64,000 nucleotides of DNA from Aphelocoma coerulescens (GCF_041296385.1 NW_027184063.1:1178001-1242000), one strand, 5' to 3'; positions 33,830 to 44,169 are shown, numbered from the stretch's first letter. Notes: generated by a model from the sequence alone, not told the origin. Program-made: numbers and translations.

Positions 33830-34330
33830 CCAGGGGATGCTCAAGGGGTCTCTGTGCCTCTCTCCCTGGGGGATGCTGGGGAGGGGCTTGGTGGGGTTGT
33901 CCCTGTCCCTCTCACTCCAGGGCATTCCCAAGGCAGTGTCCCTGTCCCTTTCACCCTTGGGGATGCTCGGGCATCTCCAACCCTCTCGCCCCAGGGAATG
34001 CTTGTGCGGGACTGGCGACCAAGGGCTCTGTGTCCCTCACACTGCTGAGTGTGCTCAGGGGCTCTCCAACCTTCTCATACCTGGGGAGTCTGGGGGAGTC
34101 TCTGTCCCTCTCACCCCTGGGGTGACCCAGCCCAAGCACCATTGGGGTGAGAGCGACACAGACACCCCCAAACCTACACAAGCACCTCCCAAAAATCCCA
34201 AGGGGAGAAGGACAGAGACCCGCACCAGGCACTGAGTGGGGTGAGAGGGACAGAGACCATCCCCAGTCCGGAATCATTCCAAGACAAGAGAGGCTTGGAG
34301 ACCCCCCCCGGGACTCCCCAGGTAGGAGAG
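33830..34330. repeat. GTCCCTCTCAC-type minisatellite (B)
   Basis: Counterpart of 7641-8170, with a few unit-length differences. Confidence 0.7.
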
Positions 34331-35848
34331 GGATAGAGAAACTAAACTTGGGGGGGCAGCTGGGTGGTCCAAGATCCGGGTGCTGCCACGCTGCCCCTCC
34401 ATTCCACACGAGCATTCCAGGAAGGCAGCCCTGAATGTGACCCTTGGGGGTCTGGGATCAGCCTTCACATCCCTGTGGGAGCAGCCACAGAGAGGACGAG
34501 AGACTTTCCCCCTCTTAGTCCTGTGGAAGGGTGAACCCCAGCTGCCCTTTTCTTCTGCTGCCTCCTCATCTCCTCGGCTGAGGATGTCAAACTCCCCAGG
34601 AGCAGGAAGAAGCCCATTCCGGGTTTCCTTGTGTCTGCAGCCTGGAACACCCACTCCGAGCAGAGCACTTGGGAAAGCCCTGCTGAATGACAGCAGGAGG
34701 AGGTTTGTGAGAAAGGCAGGAAATTGTATTTTGATAGGAAATCACAATTCCAAATTCTTTCTTTCTGTCACATTCATTTTCAGTCAGTTCTGGTCTGGTT
34801 TCCAGAGTGCCACCTTCTCAGCTGATTGTATTTGTGTTCTCCTTTCCCTTCTGCCTTTCTTTACCTCCTCTGTTTGGCTCTCAGTGTCTCTCTGGAGCCA
34901 GGGGAGATCCCACCAAAGGCCCTCCCCTGATTTTGTTCCCAATCCACCAGCTAAAACAACCATGGATGAGGTGATGAAGGCTGGCAGTGAAATGTCACTG
35001 GAAGATCTTGCAGCACTTGGCTTTTGGCTCCTTCCTGAGAGCTTTGCCTTCAAAGGCAGGAACATCTTCTCCTTGCTGGGAACTGGAATTCCAGATCCAT
35101 GGAGGGTGTGCCGTGGATGCCAGAGGGGCATTCCCGAGGCTCGCAGGGTGCTGGTCCTGCCGTGCCTCCCACGGGAGCTTTGCAGGGCCAGGGGACAAGG
35201 TCCAGCAGCTGGGTGGGCTCCCAGAGCAGACAGCAAAGGCTGCTTTGCTGGACATTTCCCAGCACATTCCCAGCTGGAAGCAGAGGGAGGAAGGAAAGGC
35301 AAGCGAGTCCCTGCCAGAAGCCCGGAAGGATTGGGGTGGGAAGGGACCCTGCCCGTGGGTTAGTGGGCTGAAAGCCAAGTGGAGCAAGACCTTACAATGC
35401 CATCTCCCTGCCAGCCTGTGCTGCTGACAGGAGCAGGGTGCCACTTTAGCCCGCTGTGGGTGGGACCAAACTGTGCATTCCACTCCCCTTACCTTATTTC
35501 TGATGAGCTGTTCATGATGGGTCCTTTGCAGGAGCTGCCCAGTGCACCCCCAACCCCTCAGGCTATGAGGAGCTGGCTGTTAAATGAGATAAGGAAGGAG
35601 AGACAAACCTCTGCTGCATGACTCCGCTGTGATAACTCCCTCCGGAGTAGCAGAAGCAGCACAGTCCCACCCAGCCTGAGGGCTCACCTCTGCTTATGGC
35701 CCATCATGGACTGAATGGCCCCAGCACAATGGGCAGCTGCAAGGACTGAGACCATCAGGACTCCCAAAATATCCCATGACTCCCAGGATTACATCATTCT
35801 ATTGTGAAACTGCCCGCCCTGGGGGAGGGGCTGAGCATTTCCCACCTG
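34331..35848. other. Conserved block upstream of ZNF-2 promoter
   Basis: Equivalent of A 8171-9660. The long ORF here extends to 327 codons only because of a frame variant upstream. It lacks about 30 bp present in A near 9430-9460. Confidence 0.45.
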
Positions 35849-35849
35849 A

Positions 35850-36000
35850 ACCTGAGCATATAAAATCTGGGTTTGAGGCCTTCTGGCAGCACTCAAGAGA
35901 TCCAGGGCAGGAGCAGAACTCCAACAGGACTGTGGCCACTGCTGTCGACAAGACTGCACCCATCACTTGGACAGGACCCTCTCCACCACTGCGACCAACA
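35850..36000 (+). promoter_or_regulatory. TATA promoter of ZNF-2
   Basis: TATAAAA at 35859-35865 lies in the same setting as copy A and about 510 bp upstream of the leader exon. The possible first exon ends CGACCAACAG before GTTTTG. Confidence 0.55.
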
Positions 36001-36377
36001 GGTTTTGTTTTCTTTCCTTTTGCTTTGCATGCAGCAGGACCAGGTGGTGCTTAGCACAAGAACTAAGCACCACCGTTCTGCTCTTGTCCCAGGGTGCCTG
36101 GTTATACTCAGCCTTTGTGGGTTAGAGCTGTATCATGGTATTTCTTGTCATCTCTTTGGTGAATTGTAACTCCCACCTTCATCTCTCTTGGGGCAGATCA
36201 GTGGGGTTCATTTCTCATGCCAGTTAAAACCAGCATGGTGTTTGAGACGATTTTACAGTCATGATATGCCCGGTGACTTCTAGAGAAGGACTTGGGCAGG
36301 AGCAACCCCTAAGCCAACACACTCACGCCTTGTTTTTCCCTCCAAACCAGGATTTCCCACTCCCAAACCTTGGCCAG

Positions 36378-37538
36378 ATGGAGGCGGAGGCTGTGAGAAA
36401 GAGGAAGATGCCCCAGAACACCCAGGCAGGTGAGGAGGAAGTCCCTGCCCCTTTCCCCCTCTCTCCTGCTCCATCTCCCAGCCCAGCATCGCCCCCGGCT
36501 GCAGGACAACCCCGCTGCCGACGCCGTCCTGCCGGGGACGGACTGGGGGGATCTCCTTCCCCTTCCCTGTGGCACGGAGGCAAATCCCATCCTCTCCTTG
36601 TCCTTCCTCCCCCAGACAAGGAACTGAGGATGGAGCCCAGGGAGGACAAATCCCTGCAGCAGAACCTGGTGGAAGAGGCTATTTTGAGCAGCTCCACAGT
36701 GCAGGAATCCAACGGGGAGGAAAACCACCGGAGATCCCGCAGGAGGAGGGGCTGCAAACACAGCCCAGGGAGTTGTGAGGAGGAAAGACCCACCCTGTGC
36801 CAGGAAGGCGGCCGGAGATCCAGCCAGCATTCAGACTTGGTGGTCCATGAGCAGCGTCACGCGAGGGAGAAACGCTACAAGTGCTTGGAATGTGCAAAGA
36901 GCTTCAGCCGGAGCACCAACCTGATCCACCACCAGTTGATCCATACTGGGGAACGGCCCTACGTGTGTGGGGAATGTGGGCAGAGCTTCAGACAGAGCTC
37001 CAACCTGATCCAACACCGGTTGATTCATACTGGGGAACGGCTCTATGTGTGTGGGGAATGTGGGAAGAGCTTCAGACAGAGCTCCAACCTGATTCACCAC
37101 CAGAAGATCCACACTGGCGAGAGGCCCTACGAGTGTGGCGAATGTGGGAAGACGTTTCAGACCAGCTCCAGAGTTCTCCTGCACCAGCGGATTCACACAG
37201 ATGAGAGGCCCTTCCGCTGCCCCGACTGTGGGAAGGGCTTCAAGCGCAACTCCCACCTCACCTGGCACAAACGCATCCACACCGGCGAGAGGCCCTACGA
37301 GTGTCCTGAGTGTGGGAAGAGCTTCAGGCAGAGACATAGTCTTAGCTGCCACCAGAGGATCCACACTGGGGAGAGGCCCTACGAGTGTTCGGAGTGTGGG
37401 AAGAGCTTCAGCCAGAGCTATAGTCTTAGCTGCCACCAGCGGATCCACACCGGGGAGAGGCCCTACGAGTGTCCCGAGTGTGGGAAGAGCTTCTCCAGGA
37501 GCTCTCACTTGACCAGACACCAACGGAGCCACCAGTAA
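36378..37538 (+). CDS. C2H2 zinc-finger protein, eight fingers (ZNF-2)
   Basis: This is a putative nuclear DNA-binding protein. Leader exon 36378-36429 ([17 protein letters not shown]) is spliced at GTGAGG to exon 2, 36616-37538 (acceptor CCCCCAG). Together they give 324 residues in frame. Reading through the intron is also open, but the shared splice sites and the family layout favour splicing. A basic, low-complexity linker ([10 protein letters not shown]) precedes eight complete C2H2 fingers with TGERP-type linkers; the fifth finger has TDERP before it. It has one more finger than copies A and C ([20 protein letters not shown]). There is no KRAB or SCAN domain. A ninth degenerate finger lies beyond the TAA. 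The poly(A) position reads AAGAAA (37748-37753). Confidence 0.92.
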   Translation: MEAEAVRKRKMPQNTQAGEEEVPAPFPLSPAPSPSPASPPAAGQPRCRRRPAGDGLGGSPSPSLWHGGKSHPLLVLPPPDKELRMEPREDKSLQQNLVEEAILSSSTVQESNGEENHRRSRRRRGCKHSPGSCEEERPTLCQEGGRRSSQHSDLVVHEQRHAREKRYKCLECAKSFSRSTNLIHHQLIHTGERPYVCGECGQSFRQSSNLIQHRLIHTGERLYVCGECGKSFRQSSNLIHHQKIHTGERPYECGECGKTFQTSSRVLLHQRIHTDERPFRCPDCGKGFKRNSHLTWHKRIHTGERPYECPECGKSFRQRHSLSCHQRIHTGERPYECSECGKSFSQSYSLSCHQRIHTGERPYECPECGKSFSRSSHLTRHQRSHQ

Positions 37539-38036
37539 GGGAAGCCCTGCGGGTGTCCCGAGTGCAGGAAGAGCTTTGTGCACTGCTCCAACTTCATCTC
37601 GCAGCAGAGGATCCATGTCGGGTGATCCACAGTGACCCCCGTTGGGCAGAGACCTGGTGACCCCTGTTCCAGATGATCCCCATTGTGGGGGGAGGATGTT
37701 TGGGAGATTTATTTCACTTCTCATTCTCGTGCTCTGATTTCATTGCTAAGAAATGCAATCCCTGTCACCAGACTGGGTCTGGTTCTCCGTGCTGGTGGTC
37801 GGGGCAGGAGCTCTCCTGGTCCATTTCTCAGCTCCTGGGCCTTTCCTCAGCCAACCAAAGAAGTCACTAAACAATTTTTAGCCACTCTGAGCTTTTCTCA
37901 CTGATGACTGCCCAGGTGCCAGGCTGATCTGCTGCACCCAGACCTCCCCACCTGGGCCCCCCTCACCTCCAGTGCCCCCCGGGAGCAGAATTAAGGGAGA
38001 GAGGGGAGGTTTCAGCACCTGCCCAGAGCTGGGGAT

Positions 38037-38800
38037 ATGGCAGCTGGGGCCATACTGGTGGCACTGGTGGTGCTGCGAGCCCCCCGGCCACAGGCATGGA
38101 GCTCTCAGGTGAGCCGAGGGGGTGGGAAGAGGAGTCGAGGTATGGTGGGAAAGGTGGGGAGAGGAGGGAAAATGCGTGTGTGGGACCCATAAAATGAGTT
38201 GGAGGGGGAGTGGGACCTCCTAAAGACAGAACGGGAAGGGGGCTGAGGACTGGGGGACAATGGGACAGGCACGGGAAAGCTTAGAAATTGGGGAATGGAA
38301 GGGTGGGATCCCAAAACTGGGCAGGAGGGGGCCGGGGATTGGGAGGATTGTGTGAAAAGGGTTGGGAAAGGGTTAAAAGGGGGGACTGGGATCCCCAAAC
38401 TGATGGGGGCAGGGGCTGGCAGCTGGGGATTGATGGGAAAGGAGGGGAGAAAACAGAAAAAGGGTGGAAATGAGGGTGGGACTGCAGGAAGAAAAGTCTC
38501 ATGGCGGCCGTGGAGCAAGGGGTTGTGGATTGGGGATCTGGGGTGGCCCCCTGAGCTCTTGGCTTGCTGTGGGGTGCTGGGGGCTGCTGGGGGAGCACCC
38601 CCTCACCTGTGTCCTGCATACACAGAGCTCTTCCAGCACATGGTAAAGTCCAACTGTTGTTTCATTAATGGTACAGACGAGGTGGGGTTTGTGGTGAGGT
38701 TCAGCTACAACCTGGAGCAGCTCCTGCACTTGGACAGCAATGTGGGGCACTGCGTGGGGGACACGCTGTATGGGGAGAAACAGGCCCGCTACTGGAACAC
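38037..38800 (+). pseudogene. MHC class II beta fragment, exons 1-2 (B)
   Basis: Exon 1 (38037-38108) encodes an intact signal peptide, MAAGAILVALVVLRAP, and ends at GTGAGC; the ATG is in frame here. The G-rich intron follows, and exon 2 (38626-38800) covers the first 58 codons of the beta-1 domain with FINGT and YGEKQARYWN. It is cut at TGGAACAC by the LTR. No exons 3-6, so no functional beta chain. Confidence 0.87.
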
Positions 38801-39292
38801 TGTCCTGGGGTGATGTTATGAGGCTGCTTTATTCCTTAACCCTCTGCTCAATGCCCAAGGACGCTGTGTATTTAGGATGGACCTGGGGGTGGGGCCAGAG
38901 CCACGGGACGCGAGTGAGGGTCAGTTCAACGGCTAGAGCCCAACGGCTCAGGGACTCCTGGGTCTCGACAGGGCCTTGGAGGGAGTTCGCCGGGGGCGTT
39001 GTGCGGCTCCTTGCGTTTTTGGTGTTCTGGCTAGCTGGAAGAAGGTTCTGTTGGGTTTTCTTGTTCTTTTTCCCTTCCCTCCCCCTTGCCTCACTGCCTC
39101 CCTTCCCTTCCCTCCAGTCCGGGGAGCCTGTGGGTTGGCCCCGGTGGGCCCGCGGGGTGGCCCCGGCTGGTCTGAGTTGGTGCATCTCTTCCCTCTCCAG
39201 GAATTTGATGTATTTCGGGGTTTGTTTCCCCTGTTCTACCCTGCTTTGTTTGGTGTTAATAAACAGTTTGGGTTTTTTCCCACTTTATGTTC

Positions 39293-39892
39293 TGCCTCTG
39301 TGTCCAGTAAGAGCAGGTCCTACCACGCCCGGTCAGCTCTGGACACAGCAGGCTGCGGGGACCAGCCTCCGGTGTAGGAATGACCGGAGGTCTGGCTCGT
39401 GGATCCTTCCGGGGGACCACAGGGACCGAAGCAGGTGGCGGAGGAAAGGAGGCAGGCCTAGAGTTGGGTAGAATCCAGAAGGTTTATTGTACCCCCAGAC
39501 GGAGGTCCTCACCAACCAGGGGAGCCCAGCTCTATGGCACTGAGCCAAGGCGTGCAAGGGATTTTATGGGGGGGTGGCGGTCAAGGGAGGGGTTACAAAA
39601 GAACCAATAGGGCAGGGGAAGGGTAGGGCAAACAGGGTGATGAACACTTACAGGAACAAATGGTAACAAAGTAAGGGAGGGGCTCCTATCCCAGGACCAA
39701 TCGCCTGGCCCCCTGGCTAGAACTTTCTAGACGCCTGGGAGGTGAACCAGAGTGACAGACAGAGCCCCGGGAGGAGACAAAACTGATAGATAGGGAGATT
39801 TATATAAAACAGGGAGGGCGCCAACTGGGATAAACCAAATACACAGAACTTAAGGGGAATGCCCGGACTGAACCAACATAAACACTCCCACA
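39293..39892 (-). mobile_element. Solo LTR nested in the B LTR
   Basis: The 600-bp element starts TGCCTCTG and ends CTCCCACA, with perfect 6-bp duplications ATGTTC (39287-39292, 39893-39898). The minus strand carries TTATATAAATC (about 39800) and CAATAAACC (about 39485), giving its orientation. It is absent from the A and D copies of the host LTR. Confidence 0.92.
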
Positions 39893-40163
39893 ATGTTCTT
39901 GTGACCCACTTGTCTTACTGGTGGAGGAAATGGGGAGGTCCTTTTCCCTTTGGAGGAGACACTCATTCCAGAGTGTTTCCTCCTGAAGTCTTGTCTCCAA
40001 AACCAAGACATAAATTTGGCACCCAACTTAAGGGGCACATGGAATTGGGGGAAAAAAATCAAAACCATTTTGGTTTGAATCACTTTTGTATTGAGGTACA
40101 GCAGTAAGACCATGCTGTTTGATTTAATAATTTTTCTGTGGAAGCTAGCCATAAGTACATGTC

Positions 40164-40439
40164 TGTCGGGGTCTCCTCCCCCCGCCATGTAGCCCTGAGG
40201 GGAGACACGGGGTTTCCCTGCCCCTGGTCAGCCTTGTTCCCCATGGGTTGGTTTGTGTTTCCTGCGCAGGCAAGGACCCTCGGTTCCTCGTGACTGTAAC
40301 AGTTCCTGGGCAGAGCCCGGCCATGTGGCTGGGGAAATAAACATCTCTGAAACATCTATCAAGAATCCGTCTATATGTATTTCTTTTCCACGGGACTCCT
40401 GGTTTGATATAGGCGTGTTACAGTATCGCCACTGCAACA
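40164..40439 (+). repeat. 5' LTR of Y-box element
   Basis: Contains GGGGAAATAAACATCTCTG (poly(A) signal) and ends CTGCAACA. The bases after it (AAATGGTGGGGAATTGTG) should be the primer-binding site, but I could not assign a tRNA. Confidence 0.9.
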
Positions 40440-40528
40440 AAATGGTGGGGAATTGTGAGCAGAACGATCCCTGATCCCTTAGCGACCGATTTGCGTGAGT
40501 AAACCCTAGAAACTTTGGATTCCTCTTC

Positions 40529-41068
40529 TTGGTTTTGTTTTGCTATTCCATATCTAAACTATGGAGGAACCGTGGGAAGACTCTTGGCTTTCAGAGCCGC
40601 ATATGGACATTTATCAAACTTAAAATGATTCTTGAACAACGATTTGTAAATTTTAGCTTGATTCAAGCTCAAAAAGAACTGAAACACTTCCTGGCATGGT
40701 TGTTTAAGAACTTTTTCTATGTTTCTTGGGATTTAATTCTTACCAAGGGCTTTTGGAAGACCGTTTGGACACAGTTAATATTTGAGTCAAAATATATGCC
40801 GATGGAAGAATATTTTCGTGAATATTATTTAATTACCGAGACTGTTGAGCAATGTCAGCTGTGTCCTGGTGAAGGGAAGCCTGGCTCAGGGACCGTGCGA
40901 CCCAGGGCGTGCACCGAGCGCTCTGCGAGCAGCAGCGAGGCAGCTCCCGTGCACGGGCAGAGCCACGCGAGCCGCAGTGTCGGTGGCGGAGCGGGGAGCG
41001 GCGGGAGCGGCGCGGCCCAGCGGTGCCCGCCCGGCCCCGTGCAGCGCGTGGTGGAGCGAGCCCCGTGA
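40529..41068 (+). CDS. Gag-like N-terminal ORF running into GC-rich sequence
   Basis: The ORF has 179 codons. Residues about 33-100 (from MILEQRFVNF, with LKHFLAWLFKNFFYVSWDL) look like a retroviral matrix domain with aromatic helices. From about residue 115 the frame enters CpG-rich DNA and becomes Ser/Gly/Ala-rich, with no domain. The switch at about 40880 marks the likely fusion point between viral and captured sequence. Assignment as Gag is by pattern and position after the 5' LTR. Confidence 0.6.
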   Translation: MVLFCYSISKLWRNRGKTLGFQSRIWTFIKLKMILEQRFVNFSLIQAQKELKHFLAWLFKNFFYVSWDLILTKGFWKTVWTQLIFESKYMPMEEYFREYYLITETVEQCQLCPGEGKPGSGTVRPRACTERSASSSEAAPVHGQSHASRSVGGGAGSGGSGAAQRCPPGPVQRVVERAP

Positions 41069-41345
41069 ACGCCTGAACGAGAGGGGCGGCGCGCGGGCAG
41101 CGGCTGGCGGCGGTGGTGGTAGAGCGGAGCTGCGCCCAGCCGTAACGCGCGCTGGAGCAGGGCATGGGGGGGTCATCGCTTGGGGGCGCAGAGACATTGG
41201 TGCAGCCCCAGGCAGCGGCAGCAAAGCTGTGACCAGAGGAGGCGACGTACGGCAAACGGAGCGGCGCAGCGTGGCCCGGCCCGCGCGGCCACGAAGCTGA
41301 CCCCGGGAAAAGCGCGCAGGAACCAGCAGCGCAGACAATTCCAAC
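40880..41345. other. CpG-rich segment, likely captured 5' UTR
   Basis: Very GC-rich with many CG dinucleotides (GGAGCGGCGGGAGCGGCGCG-type runs), unlike the surrounding DNA. It leads into the cold-shock ORF and resembles the 5' UTR of a housekeeping gene. Its origin is inferred from composition and position. Confidence 0.6.
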
Positions 41346-41903
41346 ATGGGAGCGACTGAAAGAGAGAGCAAAGACACAGCGAGACAGAAAACAGCAGCCA
41401 CTCGGAAAAAGGAAAAGACCATAGTAGCTAAGAACTTAGGGATAGGGAAATGGTATAATGTTAAACAAAATTATGGTTTTATAACAAGATGTGATAACCA
41501 GCAAGACATATTGGTGCATAGAACTGCTATTAAAAAGAATAACCCTGAAAATTGCATCCCAAGCTTGGGAGATGGAGAGGTGGTGGAATTCAAAATCATA
41601 CAAGGTAGAAAAGGGTTACAAGCATCGCAGGTCACTGGGCCTGATGGTGTTCCTGTGAAAGGCAGTATATATGCTAAAAATCGTAGTCATGTTAGACAAT
41701 ATCTCCTTGGTAGGCCCCCCTACAGTCTCCCTTTCCTAATCCCACCTTTCCCTTTTACCCTATGTCCTATTACCCCCAGTGTATTCCCAATCCGTTTTTC
41801 CATCCATGGTTTCCCTCACAAAACCATACCTTTGCCAATTGTTTCCCCAAAAATCCCTTTCCAGTGCCGAGTGGGGGATGAAAAGGGGGAGGGAAGAAAT
41901 TAA
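41346..41903 (+). CDS. Y-box-type cold-shock domain protein inside retroelement
   Basis: The ORF is intact at 185 codons. Residues about 29-100 form a cold-shock domain: GIGKWYNVKQNYGFITR includes RNP1 (NYGFITR, 42-48), and DILVHRTAIKKNNP holds RNP2 (54-58). GDGEVVEF and VTGPDGVPVKGS complete the fold, the order seen in vertebrate YBX proteins, which bind single-stranded nucleic acid and mRNA. The N-terminus is short and Lys/Arg-rich. The C-terminus (from about 125) is Pro/Phe/Ile-rich and lacks the alternating basic/acidic tail of host Y-box proteins. There is no intron in the domain, consistent with capture from mRNA. Sense to the LTR. Whether it is expressed is unknown; it could instead be an old accessory gene of this ERV lineage. 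Confidence 0.88.
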   Translation: MGATERESKDTARQKTAATRKKEKTIVAKNLGIGKWYNVKQNYGFITRCDNQQDILVHRTAIKKNNPENCIPSLGDGEVVEFKIIQGRKGLQASQVTGPDGVPVKGSIYAKNRSHVRQYLLGRPPYSLPFLIPPFPFTLCPITPSVFPIRFSIHGFPHKTIPLPIVSPKIPFQCRVGDEKGEGRN

Positions 41904-42100
41904 ACCCTCTCCTGCCTCAGTTTCCCCACAAAGCATGCTCAGAGAGTTCTGTCTCCCTTCTGTCAGCCCTAAGATGTTCCACAGAATCTGTTTGGACATT
42001 TAAAGACTCAGGAGGGTGGCTTGTTTTGTTTTCAAAACTGTTCTTGTTATGTTTATCCAGTTGTCTCCATTCTCCTTTTATTAAAATAAAATGGGGGAAA
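41904..42100 (+). other. 3' non-coding part of Y-box element with polypurine tract
   Basis: T-rich sequence ends TTAAAATAAAATGGGGGAAA directly against the 3' LTR: a polypurine tract for plus-strand priming. Confidence 0.75.
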
Positions 42101-42389
42101 TGTCGGGGTCTCCTCCCCCTGCCATGTAGCCCTGGGAGCCTTGAGGGCACAGACACACGGGGTTTCCCTGCCTCTGGTCAGCCTCATTCCCCATGGGTTG
42201 GTTTGTGTTTCCTGCGCGGGCAAGGACCCTCGGTTCCCCGTGACTGTAACAGTTCCTCAGCAGAGCCCGGCCGTGCGGCTGGGGAAATAAACATCTCTGA
42301 AATATCTATCAAGAATCCGTCTATATGTATTTCTTTTCCATGGGACTCCTGGTTTGGTATAGGCGTGTTACATTATCCCCACTGCAACA
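42101..42389 (+). repeat. 3' LTR of Y-box element
   Basis: Pairs with 40164-40439. It has about 13 extra bases near position 36 (GAGCCTTGAGGGCACAG region). Confidence 0.92.
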
Positions 42390-42510
42390 CATGTCCACAG
42401 CTATGGGCAGTCGTGTCCCTGGCTTACACTTTTAGAAGTCAGAAATAAGAATCAGCACTGCCATTTTAATATGCCTGGTGGCAGTGATTCATTGAAGTTT
42501 TGCTGGAGTA

Positions 42511-43473
42511 ATGGAAGCCATGGAGAAGGTGTATGTCATGTTGTTTTCCCATTCTGGCCTTGGTAGCTTCCTTTTGGAATGTATTCGCAATTACACCCAG
42601 CTTGTTAGGGGAAAAGCAGGGGATGATAACTCCCAGCCCTTCATCTCCTTCTTCCCCTTCAGATCTGGCACGTCACCTTTTGAAAGTGTCCAGTTTCCCC
42701 TGGATGTCAAAGATGCCACCTCCTTGTTATGTTATCTAGCAGGGTTTCTCTATGTGGTCTCCAGCTTGTCTAAAATAAGGGCTGAGATTTCCAGAGGGGT
42801 GGCCCAGACACCTGCCCCAGTTGCAGAAAATCCTAAGTGCTGTGGGGTACGGGAGGACATAGGCCTGACCCTGAAGCACTTTTCTGACCCAGGAGCCTGG
42901 AACCTCCCCCCTGAACAATTTCAGAATCCAGCTGAGGTGGGGAAGTATCTGAAGGAAAACTGCAATAACAACACTGATGAAAAGGAAAAGCTCATTGCCA
43001 TGTGCTGGGTCCTGGCTAATGCTAACCGCACGCTGCTGGATTCTGTAGGGCAGAAGATACAGCCAGAGGGGCAGGAGAATAAGGCAGCAGACACCCCAAT
43101 CACTCCAGCTGCAGCTAAAGCAGATGGGGAGCCTAAACCAACAACAATTGCCCCTGTCCAGAGAAAGAAACACAAAGCCAAATCCATTTGCCCGCTGGAT
43201 GATGATGGGCAGCCAGGACCTTCACAGCCAGCAGAGCAAGTGAAACCTGAAATCATTACCGAGTCCCTGTCCATAGAGGGCCTTCGTACCCTGAGGAAGG
43301 ATTACACCCAACGGCCTAATGAAACTATATTAAGTTGGATGGTCCGAATCTGGGACACTGCAAGCGATGGTATATTCTGGATGGCACTGAAGCGAGGCAT
43401 TTGGGGTCCCTGTCACTTGATCTAAGTATCGACCAAGGGATGACAAGGGGCCCTGAAGCTCTCAGTCTCTGGA
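42511..43473 (+). pseudogene. gag: ERV-L-like gag, truncated (B)
   Basis: Near-identical to 15920-16890 of copy A. The ORF of 304 residues stays in frame until a small indel near 43365-43375 leads to a TAA at about 43425. Gag-like sequence runs to 43473, then is replaced by inverted leader. One codon of the acidic DDDD run is missing. Confidence 0.8.
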
Positions 43474-43475
43474 CA

Positions 43476-44169
43476 GTCTTACTGCTGTACCTCAATACAA
43501 AAGTGATTCAAACCAAAATGATTTTAATTTTTTTTCCCGCTTCCACGTGACCCTTACGTTGGGCACCAAATTTATGTCTCGGTTTTGGAGACAAGACTTC
43601 AGGAGGAAACACTCTGGAATGAGTGTCTCCTCCAAAGGGAAAAGGGCCTCCCCATTTCCTCCACCAGTAAAACAAGTGGGTCACAAGAACTGAAAGTGGA
43701 AAAAAAACCCAAACGGTTTATTAACACCAAACAAAGCACGGTAGAATAGGGGAAGAAACCACGAAATACAACAAATTCCTGGAGAGGGAACAGACACACA
43801 GGCTCAGACCAGCTGGAGCCACCCCGCAGGCCCACTGGGGCCAACCAGCAGGCTCCCTGGACTGGAGGGAAGGGAGGCAGTGAGGCAAGGGGGAGGGAAG
43901 GGAAAAAGAACAAGAAAACCCAACAGAACCTTTTTCCAGCTAGCCAGAACACCAAAAACCTGAGTCGCACAACGCTCCCAGCGCACTCCCTCCCAGGCCC
44001 TGCCACACCCCGGAGCCCCTGAGCCGTTGGGCTCTAGCCGTTCAACTGACCCTCACCCGGGTCCCGTGGCTCTGGCCCCACCCCCAGGTCCATCCTAAAG
44101 ACACAGCGCCCTTGGGCATTGAGCGGAGGGTTAAGGAATAAAGCAGCCTCATAACATCACCCCAGGACA
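43476..44169 (-). mobile_element. Inverted LTR and leader of the ERV-L-like provirus (D)
   Basis: Reverse complement of the A leader (43476-43574, primer-site region near 43550) and LTR (43575-44169, TGTCCTGGG end at 44169). AATAAA on the minus strand near 43720. The LTR has neither the nested solo LTR of B nor any new insert. Confidence 0.9.

Larger units (their letters stand above)
40164..42389 (+). mobile_element. LTR retroelement carrying a captured Y-box cold-shock gene
   Basis: The 2226-bp element has LTRs of 276 bp (40164-40439) and 289 bp (42101-42389), both TGTCGGGG...CTGCAACA. It is flanked by perfect CATGTC duplications (40158-40163, 42390-42395) and has a polypurine tract AAAATGGGGGAAA before the 3' LTR. 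Inside are a gag-like N-terminal ORF, a CpG-rich segment and a cold-shock-domain ORF; pro, pol and env are missing. It must have moved with helper enzymes. The LTRs differ by about 15 substitutions by eye, so the insertion is not recent. It lies in the leader of the B provirus and is absent from A. Confidence 0.93.
38801..43473 (+). mobile_element. ERV-L-like provirus, 5' part (B)
   Basis: Second copy of the provirus at 15072: LTR (38801-40010, enlarged by a solo LTR), leader, then gag. The leader is interrupted by the Y-box element (40164-42389). The provirus ends inside gag at about 43473, where the inverted copy begins. Pol is absent. Confidence 0.87.

Noticed and set aside
36261..36616. 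Unspliced 425-codon ZNF-2 frame from 36261
   Set aside because: The leader exon, GTGAGG donor and CCCCCAG acceptor are conserved in all copies, and the intron is not in frame in ZNF-4, so the spliced form is preferred.
40833..41422. Minus-strand ORFs in the Y-box element CpG-rich segment
   Set aside because: Arg/Ala/Pro-rich compositional frames opposite the GC-rich segment.
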